Positions 17,134 through 24,942 of a stretch of 64,000 nt of DNA are shown here, one piece after another. Position numbers and translations under genes: made by a program. Within the stretch, counting starts at the first letter, position 1; each line of letters begins with the position of its first letter. The stretch comes from JBBSDP01 sp038240605 (GTDB taxonomy: Bacteria; Planctomycetota; Phycisphaerae; Tepidisphaerales; Tepidisphaeraceae): contig JBBSDP010000010.1 of assembly GCA_038240605.1 (NCBI GenBank), positions 1 to 64,000 on the forward strand, read 5' to 3'. Below the pieces are notes generated by a model. That model made no database searches, was not told the origin of the DNA, and worked only from the letters and a program-made list of their open reading frames with translations.

Positions 17134-18894
17134 CTATCGTGGCCGGCGACCGGACGGAAGGTTCTCTTCCTGCATGACGACGTTATTGTAGCGCAGGAGC
17201 GTTCCCTTGGCCCGCTCGACCTGGGCAATCGCCTTGTTGTAGTTCGCGATGGCCAGGGCCTCTTCACGCTCGGAATCGGCCAGGCGCTCCTGGGTATCCA
17301 GCTTGAGCTGCACGAAGGTCGGATCGAGCGCCTCGCCCTGCGCCTCGCGCTGTTCGATCGCCAGGAGCGTGTCGGACGCGGCGAACCGGGCCTGCCGGCG
17401 CGAGCCCATCAGCAGCCAGCCCGCGTTCACGTCGCGCAGGGCCGTCTTTACGTCCTGCGTCACCTGGTCGATCAGGAAGCGGTACTGCTCGATCGCCTGC
17501 ATGCGCTGGAGCCGCGAACGCCGGAGGACCGCCAGCGCCTCGCGGTTCCCGATCGGCAACTCGAAATTCAGGCCAATCGAGAAGCCGACGTGGGAGTCGG
17601 TGAACTGGTTGGAAGCGGCGTGCGACTCGTTTGCGTCAACGCCTTCTATCGCCGCGCCAATCTTCGCGTCGAGCTTCGGAAGCGTATTCACGCGGGCCAC
17701 GTCCTGCGCCACCGCCGCCGAGTTGATGCGAAGCTGCTGCTGGCCCAGCTCGAAGCGGTTGTCCATCGCGGTGCTGACGACGTCGTTGAAGTCGAAGGAG
17801 ATCGGCGATTCCACCGGCACGTTGGCCGGCAGGAGCACGACCGGGCCCGCGACCGGGAACTCCGGGTCGTTCATGCGGCGTTTGATGTCGTCCGACAGGT
17901 CGCCGAGGCGGCGACGCGCGTCGATCAGGACCGATTCACGGCTGCGGATCGATGCGGTCGCCTGCGACGTCTGCACGCGCGACACGCCCTGTTTACCGTT
18001 GATGAACTGCTTGATGAGGATGTCGGCGGTGTCGCGGGTTCGGTTGAGCAGCTCTTCCTGGATGCGGATTTCCTGTTCCGCCTCCTCAAGGTCCCAGTAG
18101 TCCTTCTCGATCGACGCGACGTTGTCCTCCAGCGTTTTGCGGAAATCCAGCAGGCTCACGCGCTGATCGTTGCGGGCGATCGTGATTCGCGCCTGGTTCA
18201 CTTCGTAACCGAAGTCGCGCAGCAGCGGCTGGGTGAGCTGGACCTTGAGCTGGTTCTGCCAATACGGGTTCGCGACCGTCGTGCGCGGCTTGAAGTAAAA
18301 GCTCTGCACCTGCTGGCTGATCGACACCTCGCCGCCGCTGGGGAGAAGTTGCTTGATCCCCGGCTCGATCGTGTAGATGTCGCCGCGCTGCACCTGGGTG
18401 ATCCGCCCGAACCTCCTGTCGTTGATCGTGCCGAAGATGTTCGGCTGGCCGGCGGACTGTATGTCCTGGTGTTCGTAGTTGATGTTGGTGAAGAAGGTCG
18501 GATCGAAGCGCGCCTGGGCTTCGATGATGCGCGTCTCGGCGATCGCGGGGTCATAGCCGGCAACGCGCACTTCACCGCTGTTGGCCACCGAGCGCTGCAC
18601 GATCTCCTGGAGGGAAAGCCGTACTGTCGGCTCGTTGCCGAGCGGACGAACCACGATCGGGCGGGTCGAGGGGGCGGTCGGGTTGGTGGCGGCATTGATC
18701 TCGCGCGTTGTCGGTTGAAGCGGCTCCAGCCTGGTGGGGAGCGGCTTCATGGGCAGCGTGGGCGTTCCGGCGGCTCGGGCTCGCTCAGCCCGCTGCAGGT
18801 CACGCGGGTCAAACGGCGGCGCCTCCTTGAGGCCGCATCCCGCGACCACCAGCGATAGCAGTGCGCCGCCGGTCGACTGGACTGCTTTACGCAT
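17134..18894 (-). CDS. TolC-family outer-membrane protein (lipoprotein)
   Basis: An export protein of about 586 residues. The ATG at 18894 follows GAAGGAAAT and opens a lipoprotein signal ending LVVAGC. Two TolC/OEP repeats of long helices follow, for example LEDNVASIEKDYWDLEEAEQEI and IEQYRFLIDQVTQDVKTALRDV, with beta-barrel-like strands GFSIGLNFELPIG. It is the second outer-membrane factor in the window. No pump or adaptor lies next to it, so its inner-membrane partner is unknown. The Pro/Thr-rich region after the lipobox (about residues 40-75) is a linker. Confidence 0.88.
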   Translation of the reverse strand: MRKAVQSTGGALLSLVVAGCGLKEAPPFDPRDLQRAERARAAGTPTLPMKPLPTRLEPLQPTTREINAATNPTAPSTRPIVVRPLGNEPTVRLSLQEIVQRSVANSGEVRVAGYDPAIAETRIIEAQARFDPTFFTNINYEHQDIQSAGQPNIFGTINDRRFGRITQVQRGDIYTIEPGIKQLLPSGGEVSISQQVQSFYFKPRTTVANPYWQNQLKVQLTQPLLRDFGYEVNQARITIARNDQRVSLLDFRKTLEDNVASIEKDYWDLEEAEQEIRIQEELLNRTRDTADILIKQFINGKQGVSRVQTSQATASIRSRESVLIDARRRLGDLSDDIKRRMNDPEFPVAGPVVLLPANVPVESPISFDFNDVVSTAMDNRFELGQQQLRINSAAVAQDVARVNTLPKLDAKIGAAIEGVDANESHAASNQFTDSHVGFSIGLNFELPIGNREALAVLRRSRLQRMQAIEQYRFLIDQVTQDVKTALRDVNAGWLLMGSRRQARFAASDTLLAIEQREAQGEALDPTFVQLKLDTQERLADSEREEALAIANYNKAIAQVERAKGTLLRYNNVVMQEENLPSGRRPR

Positions 18895-19014
18895 GTTCAC
18901 ATTTCCTTCAGTGGGAGCGGGGATTATACGGACGGGCGGTCCGCACGCCATTCGGTAGGAACGGCCGCCTACCGGGTTGAGGTGCATGACAGTTTCCGCG
19001 GCGATCTTCCTTCC

Positions 19015-19062
19015 CCTTCTCCCAGTAGTCTGGGAGAGGCTCGGGGTGAGGGCAGTTCACCT
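19015..19062. repeat. REP-like hairpin, copy 2 (inverted relative to copy 1)
   Basis: CCTTCTCCCAG, loop TAGT, CTGGGAGAGG, then CTCGGGGTGAGGG. This is the reverse arrangement of the element at 3054-3102. A more degenerate related stretch continues to about 19155. The whole interval 18895-19383 otherwise contains no supported gene; it should hold the promoters of the divergent TolC-like and Minf_1886-type genes. Confidence 0.7.
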
Positions 19063-19383
19063 GGAGGCCGAAAGAAGTCCCTAACCTCCGCCCTCTCGTC
19101 TTCGACCCTGAGCCTCAGAGCCAAAGGCCGGTGTACCGGTAGAGGGGGAAGCCCATTGAGCCGCCGAACCTGTCACGCCTCCACCGGATCGATTCCCGAG
19201 GCCATTCCAGCCCAAATCATCGGCATAACTCCCTGCGGCGCTTGCGTTATTGCCCCCAGACGGCGGGTCGGATGCAGGCGTTCGGCGATGCCGGAAGAGG
19301 GTCGTTTCCACACCGACGCGCGACGATTTTTTCCGAAGATGCGCCCGTTGGCGTTCGTCGAGCGTCTCGTTAAGATACTGTGC

Positions 19384-19824
19384 ATGCCGCCAGAGCCGAC
19401 GCAACAACAGCCAAGCGCCAAAACTCTGCAACAGCTTGTCGAGGAGGTAGGGCTTTACCCCGCCGAAGCATACCAATTCGTGCAGGAGGGGCTCAGCCAT
19501 ACCGTCAATCGCATCTATGGAAAACCGGGTGATGCCAAGCTAAACCGTCACGTCAGCGGGCAACAGCTTTGCGAAGGGCTGCGCGACTTGGCGATCAGCC
19601 ATTGGGGCAGGCTTGCCCGAACCGTGCTACGTCGCTGGAACGTAACCGGCACCTATGATTTTGGCCGGATCGTCTTCGCGATGATCGACGCCGGCCAGAT
19701 GCAGAAAAGCGAAGAGGATACGCCCGAGGACTTCCGTAACGTCTTCGACTTTAAGACTGCCCTGGAGAGCGATTACCGCATTCCCTTGTCGGTGCCCGCG
19801 CAAACCTCCGGTACTCGTCCATGA
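19384..19824 (+). CDS. Minf_1886 / TIGR04138-type conserved protein
   Basis: A 146-residue protein resembling the small family restricted mainly to Planctomycetes and Verrucomicrobia. Recognisable stretches are YPAEAYQFVQEGL, HVSGQQLCEGLRDLA, WGRLARTVLRRWNVTGTYDFG and the ending EDFRNVFDF. No enzymatic motif is known. The ATG at 19384 is chosen because the upstream 130 in-frame codons read through repeats. It overlaps the next small gene by ATGA, so both are probably one transcript. Confidence 0.8.
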   Translation: MPPEPTQQQPSAKTLQQLVEEVGLYPAEAYQFVQEGLSHTVNRIYGKPGDAKLNRHVSGQQLCEGLRDLAISHWGRLARTVLRRWNVTGTYDFGRIVFAMIDAGQMQKSEEDTPEDFRNVFDFKTALESDYRIPLSVPAQTSGTRP

Positions 19825-20093
19825 CATCGCGAAAGACCGCCGCCGCCGCCATTCCGCCGCGCCAGCCGCGATCGTCATCCGGCCCCGCCGAATCCCAGTT
19901 TCGACCACCCCTGCGTCCGCAACGCCGCTTGTTTGCTCTGCTTCGCGTCCTGATCGTGGTCTGGATGCTGCTGTTAATGTTCCTCTATTTCGTGACCGTC
20001 TTCCCACATCGCGACAAATTACAGTCGCGCAGCATACCTCCGATCAACTCTGTCTCGCTAAGCGTTTTGTCCGCTACAGTGCTTTGCCGCTGA
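19821..20093 (+). CDS. Small single-pass membrane protein, unknown
   Basis: 90 residues: a basic, Pro/Arg-rich N-terminal half, then one strong hydrophobic segment (LFALLRVLIVVWMLLLMFLY, about residues 37-56) and a short polar tail. The start is set by the ATGA overlap with the Minf_1886-type gene. The 3' end overlaps the convergent flippase-like gene by 20 bases. No family is recognised. Overlap coupling and the clean membrane segment support a real gene. Confidence 0.6.
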   Translation: MTSRKTAAAAIPPRQPRSSSGPAESQFRPPLRPQRRLFALLRVLIVVWMLLLMFLYFVTVFPHRDKLQSRSIPPINSVSLSVLSATVLCR

Positions 20094-21798
20094 ACGGCGT
20101 CAGCGGCGCCGCGTGATCGGGCGAACGAGGCGGGGCGGCGGGGGCGGCAGGCAGGCGACGACGGTCCGCGCCAAAGGCGATCCCCGCGAGCATCAGCTCA
20201 CCCGCCGTGGCCCACAATCTGAGCAGCACGCTGAGAAAGGCGAGAAATCCCAGGAGCACCTTGGGATCCTCAAACTGCGCCCGTGCCGGCGCGGGAAGCG
20301 CCGCCCGCATGGCGGCCACGAAGACCAATTCGCGAACACCCAATCCGCCCGGCGCCCAGACCGCAAGAAATCCCGCGCACCACGCCAGGCAATACGCCCC
20401 GGCGACCACCCACCATTTGGCGAACTGCAACCCCAGCGGCCCGCTGGTGATCAGCCAGATGGCCAGGCTTTGCCACAGGAGCCCCAGCACCATCCATCCC
20501 AGCAGCCGGGCCAGCTCGCCAAACGCCAGGCGTCGCTCCACCGGCGGCTTGCCGAGTTTGGCCAGGACTGCGTTCAGGATGCCGTAGAACACCCGCGGGT
20601 GCAGCAGGAACAGGAGCACCGGCACCAGCGCAACGGCGCAGATGAGCCATCCGCGCGCAGTGTGGTGCATCTGCTTGAAGCCAAACCAGGCGAGACACGA
20701 GACGGCGACCAGCACATTGGCCAGCAGGAAAAGAATCAATTCCAGCACTTGGCTGGTCGAGCAGACAGTTCCACTCACCCCGTACGGCCGCACGAGGTAA
20801 ACCCGCCCAACCACCTGCCAGATGACGCCCGGCAGATAACGCGCCAGCTCTGAAGCCGTCCAGATGCGCGTCGCCGCCGCCAGCGGCAGCCTGAATCCCA
20901 GCTCAGCGAGAATTCGTTTCCACGCCAGCACGCGGAAGACGAACAGGAAGATCGAGAACATCGCCGACGCCACGAAGAAACGCGTCCAATCCGTCTGCCC
21001 CACGCGTCCTCGCACCTGTGACCAGTTGCGGACCATCGGCCGGAACATGCCGGCGAAGATCGCCACCGTGATCCCGATCGCCGCGATGCGCTGCAGCCAC
21101 GGCAGGCTCCGGCTCCACAGGTTGCGGGCGCGGGTCTGATAACGCGGCGCGATCTCAATGATCTCCGGATCCGGCGCGCGGGTCACCTTCCCGCCCGGGC
21201 CAGACCGGCGCGAACGACGGCGGGGGGGCAGCAGATCGATCCCGCGCTTTCGCAGCCAAGGCCGCGACTGCCGACGAGCCCGAGGCAAAAGCTCCAGCAG
21301 CCGGTTGAACGTGACGCGGATTGGCGTGCCGAAGAAGAGCGTTACCAGGCCGGCGATGAAATAGAGGCTCCCGAAGATCAACCCCATGTAGTCATTCAGA
21401 CTCCTGGGGATGTGGGGGGACTTATGGAAGACCTTGGACAGCCAGATAACAAGGATCGTCGGGACCACCAGGGTCATCGTCGCCAGGGTGGCCTTATATG
21501 CCCGGCTGTCGGCCGGGACGGGGCTGCCGCGCAGGAATCGGGCGGTGATACTCCGCTTGCCCGGGAACCAGATCAGCCCGAACCCGACGAGAAACAGCAA
21601 AAAACCAATCGGAACGGGTGAGATGATCCCCAGCGCCCATGAGGCAAGGATCAACAGCCAGCCGATTACGTTCTTGGCAATGATCCAGCTATATGTCGCC
21701 ACCATCGAGGGCCGGCGAAGCAATGGGGCAGAAACCACAACCGCCGGGACGGATGTTAAGGACGGCTTATGAGATTGACCGTTGGAACTGGAACCCAT
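20074..21798 (-). CDS. Flippase-like multi-pass membrane protein (LPG synthase TM / UPF0104)
   Basis: A 574-residue integral membrane protein. The N-terminal third has two or three helices (GWLLILASWALGIISPVPIGFLLFLVGFGL region) and a basic cytoplasmic loop rich in Arg (residues 175-205). The C-terminal 340 residues form the UPF0104/AglD-like bundle, with ARYLPGVIWQVVGRVYLV and WAPGGLGVRELVFVAAM as the conserved motifs (PGxxW, PGGLGVRE). Relatives move or use lipid-linked substrates, but this protein lacks the soluble lysyl-transferase domain. The start could also be the ATG at 21705. Confidence 0.82.
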   Translation of the reverse strand: MGSSSNGQSHKPSLTSVPAVVVSAPLLRRPSMVATYSWIIAKNVIGWLLILASWALGIISPVPIGFLLFLVGFGLIWFPGKRSITARFLRGSPVPADSRAYKATLATMTLVVPTILVIWLSKVFHKSPHIPRSLNDYMGLIFGSLYFIAGLVTLFFGTPIRVTFNRLLELLPRARRQSRPWLRKRGIDLLPPRRRSRRSGPGGKVTRAPDPEIIEIAPRYQTRARNLWSRSLPWLQRIAAIGITVAIFAGMFRPMVRNWSQVRGRVGQTDWTRFFVASAMFSIFLFVFRVLAWKRILAELGFRLPLAAATRIWTASELARYLPGVIWQVVGRVYLVRPYGVSGTVCSTSQVLELILFLLANVLVAVSCLAWFGFKQMHHTARGWLICAVALVPVLLFLLHPRVFYGILNAVLAKLGKPPVERRLAFGELARLLGWMVLGLLWQSLAIWLITSGPLGLQFAKWWVVAGAYCLAWCAGFLAVWAPGGLGVRELVFVAAMRAALPAPARAQFEDPKVLLGFLAFLSVLLRLWATAGELMLAGIAFGADRRRLPAAPAAPPRSPDHAAPLTPFSGKAL

Positions 21799-21928
21799 AA
21801 AGGCCGGCGGATTCTAATCACGGACAGGTCCCTACATCCAGCAGCCCCCGAACAACTCACCAACATTCGCGGTCGCCTCCGTCGGCTGGCGATCCAGTCA
21901 TTCGAGGGAGTAGAGTAAGAAAGTGCCA

Positions 21929-21991
21929 AGTGCTGGGTGCTGAGAAGGGAGAGACGGCCCCGCTCCTACTTAGCACTCAGCACCCAGCACT
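21929..21991. repeat. Perfect 16-bp inverted repeat of AGTGCTG units upstream of hpt
   Basis: AGTGCTGGGTGCTGAG (21929-21944) is exactly complementary to 21976-21991. Additional CAGCACT units continue on the right to 21998, ten bases before the hpt ATG. It may act as a terminator/attenuator or leader hairpin for the downstream gene. Confidence 0.7.
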
Positions 21992-22007
21992 CAGCACTAT
22001 AAAAAAC

Positions 22008-22565
22008 ATGCACAATGACGTCGACCGAGTCCTGATCCCCCAGCAAAGCATCGCCCGCCGTGTCGGCGAGCTGGCGCGCCAGATCACGGCGGATCACAGC
22101 GCTGCGGAGTCCGCCGGTCAGGTGACGATCGTGCCGGTGCTGACCGGCGCGATGATCTTCTGCGCCGATTTGATCCGCCAGATGCCGATTGCCATGCGGA
22201 TCGGCCTTTGCACGGTCAGCAGTTATCCCGGCCGAAGCGTCGCCAGCCAGGGCCCCACGCTTCTGACCCAGCAACTCGGCGACCTGACAGGCCGTCAGGT
22301 CCTGCTCATCGACGATGTGCTGGACAGCGGCAGTACGCTACGCCTCGTCATCCCGGTGCTGGAGGCGCTTAATCCCACAAGCCTGCGGACCTGTGTGCTG
22401 TTACGGAAAGATCGCCCCTCGGCTCGCGACGTCAAAGTGGATTATGTCGGTTTCGATATCCCCGACGTCTTCGTCGTTGGATATGGGCTGGATTTCAACG
22501 ACTATTATCGAAATCTGCCCGATGTTGTTACGCTGAAGCAAGACGTGATCAAGGGGTCCTCGTGA
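22008..22565 (+). CDS. hpt: Hypoxanthine phosphoribosyltransferase
   Basis: A purine-salvage enzyme of 185 residues that converts hypoxanthine (and guanine) plus PRPP to the nucleotide. The PRPP-binding motif is VLLIDDVLDSGSTL. The substrate loop VPVLTGAMIFCADLIRQM is conserved, and the C-terminal VDYVGFDIPDVFVVGYGLDFNDYYRNLP is diagnostic. The ATG at 22008 is used because the longer frame begins in the inverted repeat. Its stop overlaps the GTG of the next gene, so they form an operon. Confidence 0.93.
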   Translation: MHNDVDRVLIPQQSIARRVGELARQITADHSAAESAGQVTIVPVLTGAMIFCADLIRQMPIAMRIGLCTVSSYPGRSVASQGPTLLTQQLGDLTGRQVLLIDDVLDSGSTLRLVIPVLEALNPTSLRTCVLLRKDRPSARDVKVDYVGFDIPDVFVVGYGLDFNDYYRNLPDVVTLKQDVIKGSS

Positions 22566-23308
22566 TTGGCGACCGACAGAGCTTGCCCAGCCGGTTCCGT
22601 TCCAGGTCGAACCGCGCCCCAGCCCGCGAGGCGAAGTTGCGCCGCTTCGATGTCGAGCGTCTACCGCTATCGCCGCCCGTGCTTCCGCTCGTGCGCCTGT
22701 CGCCGGCAGCTCGTCCGGCCGCGCTCACGACCTCTTCTTTGCTGCTTCCCCTTTTGCACGCGGTCGAAGGGGCGGTCGTCGGTTCTCCCACCGCAACGCC
22801 GCTCGCGACACCACTGGCGACACTCCTTTCCCGCCATGTGATCCGCGACGGGGAACTGATCCTGCTGATCCTCAAGCCGTCGCGCTGGTACATCGCGCTC
22901 TCCTCGATGCGCTTTACCGCGGTCGTTCTGATCCTCCTGATCGGCATGCACCTGCGCGCTCAGTCCCACATGTCAGCCTATATCGAGGCCGGCGTCTTCT
23001 GCATCGCCGGCCGGCTGATGTGGGGCTCGCTCAACTGGGTCGGACGCCTCTACATCCTCACCGATCAGCGCATCGTCCGCCTTAGCGGCGTATTCAACAT
23101 CGAGATCTTCGACTGCACGCTCCGCAAGGTCGCCCGCACCCGCCTCGTCCCCACCTTCCGCGAGCGCCTGCTCCGCCTCGGCTCCATCGAAATCCTCCCC
23201 ACCGACGAATCCCGCCCCTGCGGCGTCTGGCAAACCATCCCCCGCCCCACGCTGGTGAACGAAGAAATCAACGCCGCCATAAGACGCGCCAAAACGGGCC
23301 AGGCGTAA
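22562..23308 (+). CDS. Membrane-anchored PH-domain (bPH) protein
   Basis: 248 residues, GTG start overlapping the hpt stop. The first 90 residues are low-complexity (Arg, Pro, Leu). Then comes DGELILLILKPSRWYIALSS, which opens a bacterial PH-like module, followed by two membrane segments (MRFTAVVLILLIGMHL; AYIEAGVFCIAGRLMWG). The core YILTDQRIVRLSGVFNIEIFDC is typical of YdbS/YdbT-type bPH domains. The function of such proteins is largely unknown. Co-translation with hpt seems to be a local arrangement. Confidence 0.72.
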   Translation: MIGDRQSLPSRFRSRSNRAPAREAKLRRFDVERLPLSPPVLPLVRLSPAARPAALTTSSLLLPLLHAVEGAVVGSPTATPLATPLATLLSRHVIRDGELILLILKPSRWYIALSSMRFTAVVLILLIGMHLRAQSHMSAYIEAGVFCIAGRLMWGSLNWVGRLYILTDQRIVRLSGVFNIEIFDCTLRKVARTRLVPTFRERLLRLGSIEILPTDESRPCGVWQTIPRPTLVNEEINAAIRRAKTGQA

Positions 23309-23433
23309 CCCTCGCGCCCGTCCCTCACACTTGCTCCCGCTCCCTCTGCGCTGAGCGCCCCACACTTTTCCAACAACCGCTGCTGGCCCTGAAAAACAAT
23401 GCAGGCTCCTCCCCCAAGCGTCGGAACAAATAC

Positions 23434-23483
23434 AAATAAAGGTGACGCGAACCTTTATATAAAGGTTCGCGTCACCTTTATTT
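23434..23483. repeat. Perfect 50-bp palindrome, copy 1
   Basis: Left half AAATAAAGGTGACGCGAACC plus TTTAT is exactly mirrored; the centre lies between 23458 and 23459. An identical 50-bp core recurs at 24634-24683. The outer ATAAA/TTTAT segments supply the TAA stop of the TPR gene reading into it from the right. It could fold into a 25-bp hairpin and act as a transcription terminator. Confidence 0.95.
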
Positions 23484-24098
23484 CCCCGATTCCAATGAAG
23501 CCATTGTTGTTCCCCTTATCACTTCACGAACCTCCAGAGCTTCTTGAACATCCATGAGCGCCTTCCTGGCTAGCTCATAGTCTGGCGAGATCCCGATCGC
23601 TTTGGAATAGTGTTGAATAGCCGTCCGGTAGTCGCCCATCGCCCGGGCACAATTGCCGAGATTCAGGTAAACTTCGTCCCGATCCCCCTCAGCGTCCAAT
23701 CCGCGCGTGAGAACCTTTACCGCCTCCGCGATGTCGCCCTTGCTTGCCAAGAAGCCGCCGAGGTAAACCCACGGAATCGTTGATTCGCCTCGAAGCGTCC
23801 CGCATTCGGCGTACGTCGCCTGGGCCTTGTCGAATTCGCCACGATCGCGGTAAAGCAGGCCGAGGCTCAACGCCACGCGCCAGGCATGCTTGGCAGGCAG
23901 GAGGGCCATGAGATCCTTGAAGATGGTTTCCGCCTCTCCGCTCCGGCCGAGGATCCGTAACTGTTCAGCAAAGAGGAATTGGAAGTAAGACTTCGATCCG
24001 CCCAGGTCGAGGTATAGTCGGAGCAACTCGCACGCGGTTGCGGTCTTATCCGCCGCTTCCGCCTCCTTGATTCGCGATTCGAGGCGAGAGGCTTCCAT
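23478..24098 (-). CDS. TPR-repeat protein
   Basis: 206 residues with several tetratricopeptide repeats: LSLGLLYRDRGEFDKAQATYAE, WVYLGGFLASKGDIAEAVKVL, YLNLGNCARAMGDYRTAIQHYSKAIGISPDY. These superhelical scaffolds bind other proteins; no enzymatic domain or signal peptide is seen. The ATG at 24098 has GGGAG 5 nt upstream and is preferred to in-frame ATGs at 24110 and 24173. The last codons GGG AAA TAA are partly provided by the palindrome at 23434-23483, so the original C-terminus may have been longer. Confidence 0.8.
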   Translation of the reverse strand: MEASRLESRIKEAEAADKTATACELLRLYLDLGGSKSYFQFLFAEQLRILGRSGEAETIFKDLMALLPAKHAWRVALSLGLLYRDRGEFDKAQATYAECGTLRGESTIPWVYLGGFLASKGDIAEAVKVLTRGLDAEGDRDEVYLNLGNCARAMGDYRTAIQHYSKAIGISPDYELARKALMDVQEALEVREVIRGTTMASLESGK

Positions 24099-24145
24099 GT
24101 CTGCTCCCATACGGATCGAGTGGGTTCGGTCCCCATCCCCGCCTG

Positions 24146-24409
24146 TCATGTAGTCGGCGCCGAGCCCCTGCATAATCTGCCAAGAGCGTAACCCCTCCGG
24201 CGACGGTCATCGCAACAAAAAAGGCCTCGCAGCAAGAGTGCCTTTTTATGTGTGACGTACAGCGTCTTGCCCTTCATGTTCACATCGACCTGCTTGGCCG
24301 ATATCCGCCGTTGCGGGGCGTGCAGCTTCACGTCGATAAAGACGGCCGCGTACGCCAGCCACAGTACGATGAAAAGTGAATATTGAATTGCCAAGAATGG
24401 GAATCTCAT
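24146..24409 (-). CDS. Small membrane protein with an intact MRFPxLAIxYSLFI start
   Basis: An 87-codon frame beginning MRFPFLAIQYSLFIVLWLAY, one N-terminal transmembrane helix, then a basic soluble tail. Its N-terminus is paralogous to the disrupted gene at 24516-24742, and both starts are preceded by GATGGAGC. A strong terminator (24217-24247) lies inside the 3' third of this frame, so the genuine protein may end earlier after a small frameshift (a stop exists in another frame just before the hairpin). No family is recognised. Confidence 0.5.
   Translation of the reverse strand: MRFPFLAIQYSLFIVLWLAYAAVFIDVKLHAPQRRISAKQVDVNMKGKTLYVTHKKALLLRGLFCCDDRRRRGYALGRLCRGSAPTT
24217..24247 (-). terminator. 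Factor-independent terminator
   Basis: On the minus strand AAAAAGGC-a-CTC pairs with GAGGCCTTTTTT around a TTGCTGC loop, ending in a run of six T. It separates the small membrane-protein gene from the downstream TPR gene. Confidence 0.75.
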
Positions 24410-24515
24410 TGCTCCATCGCCACAAGTGTAGCGTTCATGATTTGTCGAGGTCCAGCCATCCGCGATTATTTTCCAAGAACGAGCGCGTGCTCCGCAAGAA
24501 GTCGATCTCACATTT

Positions 24516-24742
24516 CTACGCAGGAAATAGCGCAATCGTCCGCAACGCCGCCAGCACGGCGAGCACGATCGATCGAGTATCCCGCCGGCCATACACAAGG
24601 CCCATCAGCAACAACGCAACGACGGCGGGCTAGAAATAAAGGTGACGCGAACCTTTATATAAAGGTTCGCGTCACCTTTATTTCTAACCAGCGACAGTGC
24701 GATGAACAGCGAATATGAAATTGCCAAGTATGGGAATCTCAT
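24516..24742 (-). pseudogene. Small membrane-protein gene split by a 56-bp palindrome
   Basis: Reading from the ATG at 24742, the frame MRFPYLAISYSLFIALSLV runs into the palindrome at 24686 and then stops soon after it. Removing exactly 24631-24686 joins GT|G (Val) and leaves one uninterrupted frame of 57 codons ending at TAG 24516. That frame continues PAVVALLLMGLVYG, then IVLAVLAALRTIALFPA. The restored 56-residue product has two hydrophobic segments. It is paralogous at its N-terminus to the gene at 24146-24409, about 333 bases away. Confidence 0.75.
24631..24686. mobile_element. Palindromic insertion element, copy 2 (56 bp, perfect)
   Basis: A perfect 56-bp palindrome, with TAG added at one end and CTA at the other outside the 50-bp core shared with 23434-23483. 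It sits inside a small coding frame that is restored by its exact removal, so it behaves as an inserted unit. No net target duplication is needed. If the outermost TA pairs are instead a duplicated TA target, the unit is 54 bp. No transposase is encoded in the window. Confidence 0.75.
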
Positions 24743-24942
24743 CGCTCCATTGCCGTAACGAAAATCCCCTTCGCGTCGCCACGCGGGCCCAGGTCGAGGA
24801 AAAAATCGTGTGGCTCAAGACGTCGGCCCAGCGCCGGCCGTAAGCCGCCGTCGGGAGTGGCGCGCACGTAAATCAAGCGCTCGCAGCTCCTTTCGCCCCC
24901 TTTCGTTCGGCTCATCCAACCTGCCGTCCGGCCGCTTGATCG

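Noticed and set aside
15358..18858. 1166-codon open frame on the plus strand
   Set aside because: It runs antisense through two well-supported genes (FHA kinase and TolC-like protein) and across their gap. The product is Arg/Asp/Val/His-rich with no domain, a GC-rich mirror frame.
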